Source of the DNA: Pseudomonadota bacterium
Lineage (GTDB): Bacteria > Pseudomonadota > Gammaproteobacteria > Acidithiobacillales > Acidithiobacillaceae
Direction of reading: 5' to 3'
Length of the DNA stretch: 11,445 bases
NCBI GenBank assembly: GCA_021827445.1
Contig: JAKAVW010000066.1
Location: 1-11,445 of the forward strand
Part shown: in pieces, positions 6,630 to 11,445 of the stretch
How positions within the stretch are numbered: position 1 is the first letter of the stretch
How the letters are laid out: each line of letters starts with the position of its first letter
Translations under genes and position numbers: made by a program
The notes under the pieces: model-generated
What the model was told of the DNA's origin: nothing
What the model saw: only the letters and a program-made list of their open reading frames with translations
Database searches by the model: none

Positions 6630-7382
6630 TTTGTCTTCTTTTGAAATCAGATTTGGAATGTAGCGACAGGCAGATTGTGAAGATGCATGTCCACCAACAA
6701 ATGATACCTGCTCACCAACGTAAACATTCATCTGCGGCGGAACAATAGCGGTGGTGCGTACCCCGTAAGGCGCACCAGATGGGTGTACTACCGCCCTAAG
6801 ATTATCCGTATATTCGGGATCGATTTTTCCATTAGCCAACTGCTCAGAGCGCGTAATAAGATTTCTGGCGATAGCTGACGGAAGAAAACCAACGACTCTC
6901 CCGGATACTGGAGGTGGCACATTCAAACGCACCCGCATTGGTCCATTGTCATTACAATTCTGATCAGCCTCAAAGAGTTGGCTGCTTATCATTCCCTGGC
7001 GCGACACCAACGGCGGGGGTGGTACTGATGTCTGTGCCTGCGGACGAAGCGGCTTCAGAACAGGCTGCGGTTCGATCCTGACCTGTGCTGGCGCGGCGGT
7101 GTGCACAACGGGTTCTGGTAACTTGTTGGAGACGATGGGTTGCGGCGGCGACAGCACTGCAGATAATTGAGGCTGCGCCGCGGCAACATGCCGGGCATTC
7201 TGGCTGGTCATCGGGGTCCTTGCGGGCGGAGTCGCTGCCCCCCTCTGCCACGGAGGATAAATAAAAGTCACCGATGCAAACAGTCCGGCACCTATGAGCG
7301 TCCATCGCCATAGCGGAGACTGTCGCCACAGATGACCGAAACTGCTTTTCAGCGATTTTTGCGGGCGGGGTCCGTCTATCAT
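6627..7382 (-). CDS. Single-pass membrane protein with Pro-rich linker and predicted periplasmic domain, function unknown
   Basis: I do not recognise a named family in this 251-residue protein. It has a positively charged cytoplasmic tail (1-25), one hydrophobic segment at about 26-43 (WRWTLIGAGLFASVTFIY), a Pro/Ala/Gln-rich linker at about 44-128, and a compact C-terminal domain from about 130. That domain has two cysteines, Cys143 and Cys239, which could form a disulfide in the periplasm, and ends in the strand-like NVYVGEQVSFVGG (219-231) followed by CRYIPNLI. The layout resembles proteins that span the envelope, such as TonB-like or secretion-system scaffold proteins; that is only a resemblance in shape. 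It starts 7 nt after the AAA+ ATPase stop, so the two are almost certainly made together. Its stop lies inside the ispD ribosome binding site. Sampled GC is near 48%, lower than ispD. Confidence 0.8.
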   Translation of the reverse strand: MIDGPRPQKSLKSSFGHLWRQSPLWRWTLIGAGLFASVTFIYPPWQRGAATPPARTPMTSQNARHVAAAQPQLSAVLSPPQPIVSNKLPEPVVHTAAPAQVRIEPQPVLKPLRPQAQTSVPPPPLVSRQGMISSQLFEADQNCNDNGPMRVRLNVPPPVSGRVVGFLPSAIARNLITRSEQLANGKIDPEYTDNLRAVVHPSGAPYGVRTTAIVPPQMNVYVGEQVSFVGGHASSQSACRYIPNLISKEDK

Positions 7383-7389
7383 GGTTATT

Positions 7390-8649
7390 TCACTCTGGAC
7401 AGGCTACCGGCCTAGCGAAAACAATGCCTTGGCCTTCTACCAATGCCACACATCTAGCCCCCTGTTGTTTAGCCGCTATCAAAGAGTCGGCAATGGATTC
7501 TTCGATAGCACGCATGAGATCACGGGAAGAAGCCGTGTCGGCCAGTTTCTCCTGACGCTCCATTAACCGATACAGAATTTCCGGATCGATTCCCTGATCT
7601 GCTACCCGCAGTCCATAACCTTCGATCATCCGCTCTATTTCCAACGCGGTAACACGGGCTACATCCAAACCCGTCAACCGGGAGAAAACAAAAATCCGGT
7701 CAATCCGACTGAGCACCTCCGGCGCAAATCCTGATTCCTTCAAGGCATTCGTGGAGGCTCTGCGCATCTCGTCAGGCGCTTGGGAATACTGCTGGCGAAT
7801 ATCCTCCAAGACATCAATAGCGGCATTGGTGGTCAACACAAAAATGGCTCTTGCGGTAGATATCTGTTTGCCATCAGAAGCCTCTGTGATAAACCCGTCG
7901 TTCCACGCCGTGAGAAATTTTTTATGGATTTCCGGATCGGCCTTCTCAATTTCGTCTAACAACACGACAGCATCCGGGCTGTCACGCAGGCCACTGGTGA
8001 GCTTGCCGTAATTGTCTGATCCCACGTATCCCCTGGGAGACCCGAACAAGGCCGTCCCCGCCATCCCCCTGGAAAATTGTGTCATATCAATATGAAGAAG
8101 TTTCCGCTCCAGCTCCGTTGCCAGGCGCTTGCCCATGTACGTTTTACCCGTTCCCGGATTCCCCGCGAACAGAAATATCCCGACAGGCTTTCCACGCTGC
8201 TGGAGCGCCAAACGACGGCGAATCTGCGCAGCCAGATCGTCACAAATAGCATCCTGGCCGATCAATTTTGATTTGAGTGCACGGGAGAGGGCATCCGCAT
8301 CAATAAAGGTCGCATCCGCGTTGGTGCTGAGGCGCCCTTCCAGTGCCACACGATTGGTCAGGCGATCTAGAATATCCATGATCCATCTCCTCCGCGATAT
8401 GGATTGCGGTAATCGTCCGGCATGAGACATCAGACTCAACACCGCCAACACCCCAAGACCCATGAATAACAACAACACGACAACCCAGACGCCATAACGC
8501 ACCAGCAGGTTCAGATGCGCGACAAAGGCGACTAGGCGTGACTGAATAAACGGCCAGTAATAATGGAACGCTTTGGCGATCGCTAAAACCAAAACCATTA
8601 AGAAAAGTAGCGGCACATAGCGGTTGATCACCGAAAGCAATCGGCCCAT
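7390..8649 (-). CDS. Membrane-anchored ClpB-D2-like AAA+ ATPase
   Basis: This 419-residue protein has two membrane segments (about 11-28 and 52-74) followed by a basic stretch (78-100) and one AAA+ module of the Clp/HSP100 second-domain type. Motifs: LIGQDAI (129-135), Walker A GNPGTGKT (163-170), pore loop GSPRGYVG (203-210, Tyr208), Walker B VVLLDEIEKAD (228-238), sensor 1 Asn275 in LTTN, arginine finger Arg315 in SRIDRIF, and sensor 2 Arg376 in SSRDLMRAIE. All catalytic parts are present, so it should hydrolyse ATP and thread a protein through a ring. It lacks a Clp N-domain, the first AAA domain, the ClpB middle domain, and an IGF/IGL tripeptide for ClpP docking. Positive charges place both the N-terminus and the ATPase in the cytoplasm. 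The partner gene follows after 7 nt. Function is unknown; a membrane unfoldase or complex-remodelling motor is the inference. Confidence 0.88.
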   Translation of the reverse strand: MGRLLSVINRYVPLLFLMVLVLAIAKAFHYYWPFIQSRLVAFVAHLNLLVRYGVWVVVLLLFMGLGVLAVLSLMSHAGRLPQSISRRRWIMDILDRLTNRVALEGRLSTNADATFIDADALSRALKSKLIGQDAICDDLAAQIRRRLALQQRGKPVGIFLFAGNPGTGKTYMGKRLATELERKLLHIDMTQFSRGMAGTALFGSPRGYVGSDNYGKLTSGLRDSPDAVVLLDEIEKADPEIHKKFLTAWNDGFITEASDGKQISTARAIFVLTTNAAIDVLEDIRQQYSQAPDEMRRASTNALKESGFAPEVLSRIDRIFVFSRLTGLDVARVTALEIERMIEGYGLRVADQGIDPEILYRLMERQEKLADTASSRDLMRAIEESIADSLIAAKQQGARCVALVEGQGIVFARPVACPE

Positions 8650-8687
8650 CCTTTACTTTTTCCTTTTGTTATGTGATCTATGACCTT

Positions 8688-8705
8688 GACAGGTAGTTAC
8701 CTGTC
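8688..8705. promoter_or_regulatory. Perfect palindromic operator-like site upstream of the AAA+ gene
   Basis: GACAGGTA-GT-TACCTGTC has two perfect 8-bp arms around a 2-bp centre, 38 bp before the AAA+ start codon. Its size and symmetry fit a dimeric repressor site of the TetR or GntR kind. On the plus strand it overlaps a consensus TTGACA (8686-8691), but no matching -10 follows. The cognate regulator is not identifiable. Confidence 0.45.
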
Positions 8706-8725
8706 TGTGCATCCACTTGGCCACT

Positions 8726-8744
8726 GCTCAGTTGTGATCTGAGC
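8726..8744. repeat. Inverted repeat GCTCAG/CTGAGC
   Basis: GCTCAG (8726-8731) and CTGAGC (8739-8744) are perfect reverse complements separated by 7 nt. It lies 20 bp from the longer palindrome. No T-run follows, so a terminator role is unlikely; it could be a second binding site or part of an element end. Confidence 0.4.
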
Positions 8745-8944
8745 CCCCATTTTGCCGATCCTACGGCGGTCGCCCATCACGTTAAACGATGCCCTGCCCA
8801 CTTCGTCTCAAGGTTATCTCAGATTAACGTTCATTGCGACTGGTGCGCGCCCTCGGATTCTGGGCCGGGAGAGGGACCTTATGCTTTGGTGGCAACCGAC
8901 AGGGGGCACAGGGCGAGAAATAGATTGTCGCTCGGTACCCCGTT

Positions 8945-8973
8945 TTGCAGTTTCCACAGCACCCCTTTACACT
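8945..8973 (+). promoter_or_regulatory. Possible mfd promoter
   Basis: TTGCAG (8945-8950, only the TTG matching the -35 consensus), a 17-bp spacer and TACACT (8968-8973, four of six -10 matches) lie in front of mfd. Transcription would start near 8980, about 30 nt before the predicted TTG start. The -35 is poor. Confidence 0.25.
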
Positions 8974-9010
8974 AGGACCCTTCAGAGTCCCCACATAAGA
9001 TCAGACATTC

Positions 9011-11445
9011 TTGGATCGAAGTCTTTCTCTCGGCACCCCGCCGCGCGCCGGGGCGGCACGCGCGTTTAGTCAAATTTACGGTGCTGCGGATAGCTGGCTG
9101 GCGGCGCAGATGGCGCGGCAGTGGCAGCGCCCGCTACTGATTCTGCTGCCGAACACCCGCGACGTGGAAGAATGGCGGCGCGAATGGCATTTTTTCGCAC
9201 CAGACTTACCAGCGCCGCTGATTTTCCCGGACCGCGAAATCCTTCCCTATGATCGCCTGGCGCCTCCGGCGGATGCCACGGCCACCCGTCTGACCACCCT
9301 GGCGGCGCTGCCGGAATGGCGTGGCGTGTGCCTCGCCCCACTGTCCGCCGTCCTGCAGCGCCTACCGCCACGCAGCTTCCTCGACCAGCACGCTTTTGTC
9401 CTCGCCGTGGGCGACCACCTCAATCCAGAGGGTTTCCGTCAACGTCTGATCGATGCCGGCTATCGCAATGTCAGTGAGGTTTCGGAGGCCGGCGAATTGG
9501 CCTGGCGCGGCGGGATCATTGATCTCTTTCCCAGTGGTAGCCCCCTGCCCTACCGCATTGAACTCTTCGATAAAGTAGTGGAAAGCATCCGTGCCTTCGA
9601 TCCGGAAACCCAGCGTACCCAGCAAAAGGTCGGGCGGGTCTCTCTGCTCCCGGCGCAGGAGATTCCGGTGGACACTGCCGCGTTGCAGGAATTTCGCAGC
9701 CAGTTCCGCGCCCGCTTCAGCGGTGATCCACAACGTGCCGAGATATACCGGGCGGCCAGTCGAGGACAAGTACCCCAAGGCGCCGAGCATTATCTCCCGC
9801 TCTTCTTTCCCGAGAGCAGTCATCTGCTGATGCACTTTCCCAAAGACGGTATCATCTTTTTGCCCCCCGGCCTGGAGGCCTCCGCCCGGCATATCCGCCA
9901 GGACTGGCAGGAGCGGCATGAAGAGCGGGCCCACGATACCGCGTATCCCATACTGCCCCCGGACGAATTGCTTCTGACCCCCACTGAATGGGAAGACGCT
10001 TTGCATAGCCAAGCGCTGGTGCATGGACAACAGGAAGGCGACGCAGAACGTCTGCCGACCGCCCCCCTCCCCGATCTCCATGGCCGTCCAGAAGCGCCGC
10101 TGGCCGCGCTCGACACTTTTCTGCGCCACCTGCCGGCAGCAGGTCGGGTCATCCTCGCCGCCGAATCGCCTGGCCGCCAGGAGGCCCTCTCAGAACGCCT
10201 CGGCAAAGCGGGTCTGCTTCCTGTCCGCGTCCATGACTGGCCGGAGTTTCTGGCTGGTACGGAACGGATCGCCATCACCGTAGCGCCCCTGGAGCGCGGC
10301 CTGCTCATCAAGGGAAATGGCCTGGTACAACTGGCGCTGATCTCCGAAGCGCAGATTTTTGGCGACCGCGTCTTCGCCCAACGGCGCAGCGCCACTGCTC
10401 GACAGCGCAATATGGAAGGTTTGATCCGCGATCTCGGCGATTTACAGCCGGGTGACGCCGTTACCCATGAGGAATACGGCATCGGCCGTTTTCAGGGCAT
10501 GGCCACGCCCTTTGCCGCGCAGGGCGACATCAATGAATACGTGGTCCTGGAGTACGCCAACGGCGATCTCGTCTACGTCCCGGCGGATCATCTGGATCGT
10601 ATTGCGCGCTATGTGGGTAACGGTGCGACGGAACCGGTGCTCTCCCGCCTGGGTAGCAATCACTGGGAAAAGGCCAAGGCCAAGGCGCGGCAAAAGGCCA
10701 TCGATGCCGCCAGCGAACTGCTGGATATCTATGCGCGCCGCGCGGCGCGCACCGGTCGGGCTTTTCCCGCACCCGATGACGCCTACTGGGAATTCGTGTC
10801 CCGCTTCCCCTTTGAGGAAACCCCGGATCAGCAGCAGACCATCGACGCGGTCATTGCCGACATGACCAGTCCCCACCCCATGGATCGCCTGGTCTGCGGC
10901 GATGTGGGTTTTGGCAAAACCGAGGTGGCGCTGCGGGCGGCCTTTCTGGCGGCGCACAGCGGGGCACAAGTGGCGGTTTTAGTGCCGACCACCCTCCTCG
11001 CCCAGCAGCATTACGAAAACTTCCAGAATCGCTGCGCCGGATTGCCGCTGCGCGTGGAAGTGCTCTCCCGTTTTCAGAGTGCCAAGACGCACAAGCAGGT
11101 GCTCGCCGCCGTGGCCGCCGGAGGGGTGGATATCCTCATCGGCACCCATCGCCTGCTGCAAAAGGATGTCGCCTTCCACGACCTGGGCCTGCTGATTCTG
11201 GATGAGGAGCATCGCTTCGGGGTACGCCAGAAGGAGCGCATCAAGGCCCTGCGCGCCGAGGTGGATATCCTCACCCTGACCGCCACCCCTATCCCGCGCA
11301 CCCTGAATCTCTCGCTGGCTGGCCTGCGTGACTTATCCATCATCGCCACGCCACCCCAGCGCCGCCAGCCGGTACGCACCTTTGTGCAGATCTGGGATGA
11401 TGCGACGGTGATCGAAGCCTGCCAGCGCGAACTGCATCGCGGCGG
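9011..11445 (+). CDS. mfd: Transcription-repair coupling factor Mfd, first 811 codons (gene continues past the right edge)
   Basis: Mfd binds stalled RNA polymerase, pushes it off damaged DNA with its RecG-like translocase, and recruits UvrA. The UvrB-like N-terminal part includes FSQIYGAAD (19-27), FPDREILPYD (72-81) and the RGGIIDLFPSGSPLPYRIELFD stretch. The polymerase-interaction region begins near residue 476 (QPGDAVTHEEYGIGRFQGM). Translocase motifs include GDVGFGKT (630-637), VLVPTTLLAQQHY, DEEH (731-734) and LTATPIPRTL; the family total is about 1150 residues. Start: an in-frame TAA at 8996-8998 and the lack of any ATG or GTG before the homologous region leave TTG at 9011 as the only usual start codon; the next ATG, at 9110, is inside the conserved domain. 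No strong ribosome binding site precedes it. It is divergent from the AAA+ operon. Confidence 0.95.
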   Translation, partial: MDRSLSLGTPPRAGAARAFSQIYGAADSWLAAQMARQWQRPLLILLPNTRDVEEWRREWHFFAPDLPAPLIFPDREILPYDRLAPPADATATRLTTLAALPEWRGVCLAPLSAVLQRLPPRSFLDQHAFVLAVGDHLNPEGFRQRLIDAGYRNVSEVSEAGELAWRGGIIDLFPSGSPLPYRIELFDKVVESIRAFDPETQRTQQKVGRVSLLPAQEIPVDTAALQEFRSQFRARFSGDPQRAEIYRAASRGQVPQGAEHYLPLFFPESSHLLMHFPKDGIIFLPPGLEASARHIRQDWQERHEERAHDTAYPILPPDELLLTPTEWEDALHSQALVHGQQEGDAERLPTAPLPDLHGRPEAPLAALDTFLRHLPAAGRVILAAESPGRQEALSERLGKAGLLPVRVHDWPEFLAGTERIAITVAPLERGLLIKGNGLVQLALISEAQIFGDRVFAQRRSATARQRNMEGLIRDLGDLQPGDAVTHEEYGIGRFQGMATPFAAQGDINEYVVLEYANGDLVYVPADHLDRIARYVGNGATEPVLSRLGSNHWEKAKAKARQKAIDAASELLDIYARRAARTGRAFPAPDDAYWEFVSRFPFEETPDQQQTIDAVIADMTSPHPMDRLVCGDVGFGKTEVALRAAFLAAHSGAQVAVLVPTTLLAQQHYENFQNRCAGLPLRVEVLSRFQSAKTHKQVLAAVAAGGVDILIGTHRLLQKDVAFHDLGLLILDEEHRFGVRQKERIKALRAEVDILTLTATPIPRTLNLSLAGLRDLSIIATPPQRRQPVRTFVQIWDDATVIEACQRELHRG

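Larger units (their letters stand above)
8650..9010. other. 361-bp gap between the AAA+ gene and mfd, possible insertion-sequence remnant
   Basis: No convincing gene is present. The part next to the AAA+ gene holds two inverted repeats (8688-8705 and 8726-8744). On the minus strand AGATCACA occurs twice, around 8672-8680 and 8734-8740. Tandem motifs of this GATCAC...TGAGCA style remind me of the ends of IS21-family elements, but no transposase fragment is readable, so this is a weak call. The right third probably carries the mfd promoter. Confidence 0.3.

Noticed and set aside
8688..8705. Lux-type quorum-sensing box
   Set aside because: Lux boxes have ACCTGT on the left and ACAGGT on the right; here the half-sites are in the opposite order with only 2 bp between them.
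8686..8714. Plus-strand promoter from the perfect TTGACA at 8686
   Set aside because: Sequences 16-18 bp downstream (around 8708-8715) do not resemble a -10 box, and mfd is about 300 bp away.
8697..8777. 26-codon minus-strand open frame MGDRRRIGKMGAQ...
   Set aside because: Very short, without a ribosome binding site, and it ends inside the palindrome. At most it is read-through of an insertion-element end.
8752..9069. 105-codon plus-strand open frame in the gap before mfd
   Set aside because: No ribosome binding site, no recognisable domain, and it runs past the mfd start in another frame. It is better explained as non-coding or element debris.
9362..10129. 255-codon minus-strand open frame inside mfd
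   Set aside because: It is fully antisense to the continuous, motif-bearing Mfd frame.

Overview
The window reads as a chromosomal stretch of a GC-rich, Gram-negative proteobacterium. The protein sequences (FtsK, TrxB, Mfd, TruD, IspD, IspF) look gammaproteobacterial or Acidithiobacillia-like. My best guess is an Acidithiobacillus; this is an impression from sequence style and was not checked against a database. Most of the window is housekeeping genes. The exception is a two-gene membrane-protein cassette plus the 360-bp gap beside it.

Layout. (1) 1-1892, minus: the N-terminal 630 residues of the DNA translocase FtsK, running off the left edge. (2) 1893-2153: a divergent promoter region; ftsK appears to have a leaderless promoter. 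(3) 2154-3719, plus: trxB (thioredoxin reductase), then 3 nt later a proline-rich Smr-domain protein. (4) 3720-3820: a convergent gap with two hairpins. (5) 3821-4267, minus: a MerR-type regulator with its own typical 19-bp-spacer operator-promoter. Its ribosome binding site sits in the loop of a hairpin that abuts the start codon. (6) 4341-8649, minus: five tightly packed genes. In order of transcription they are a membrane-anchored ClpB-like AAA+ ATPase, a proline-rich single-pass protein with a predicted periplasmic domain, ispD, ispF and truD. (7) 8650-9010: a 361-bp gap with a perfect palindrome and possible insertion-sequence debris. (8) 9011-11445, plus: the first 811 codons of mfd, apparently starting at TTG and running off the right edge.

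How it fits together. IspD and IspF catalyse two steps of the MEP isoprenoid pathway, TruD modifies tRNA, and Mfd couples repair to transcription. The AAA+/proline-rich pair has no obvious link to these. Single 60-base lines sampled from it are about 48-50% GC, against 63-70% in lines from ispD and mfd. Yet the stop codon of the second pair gene is part of the perfect Shine-Dalgarno of ispD, so the pair is physically and probably translationally wired into the isoprenoid operon. This pair is the best candidate for an undescribed system. It combines a cytoplasmic Clp-type unfoldase motor on two membrane helices with a co-encoded protein that has a long Pro/Ala linker and a cysteine-bearing periplasmic domain.
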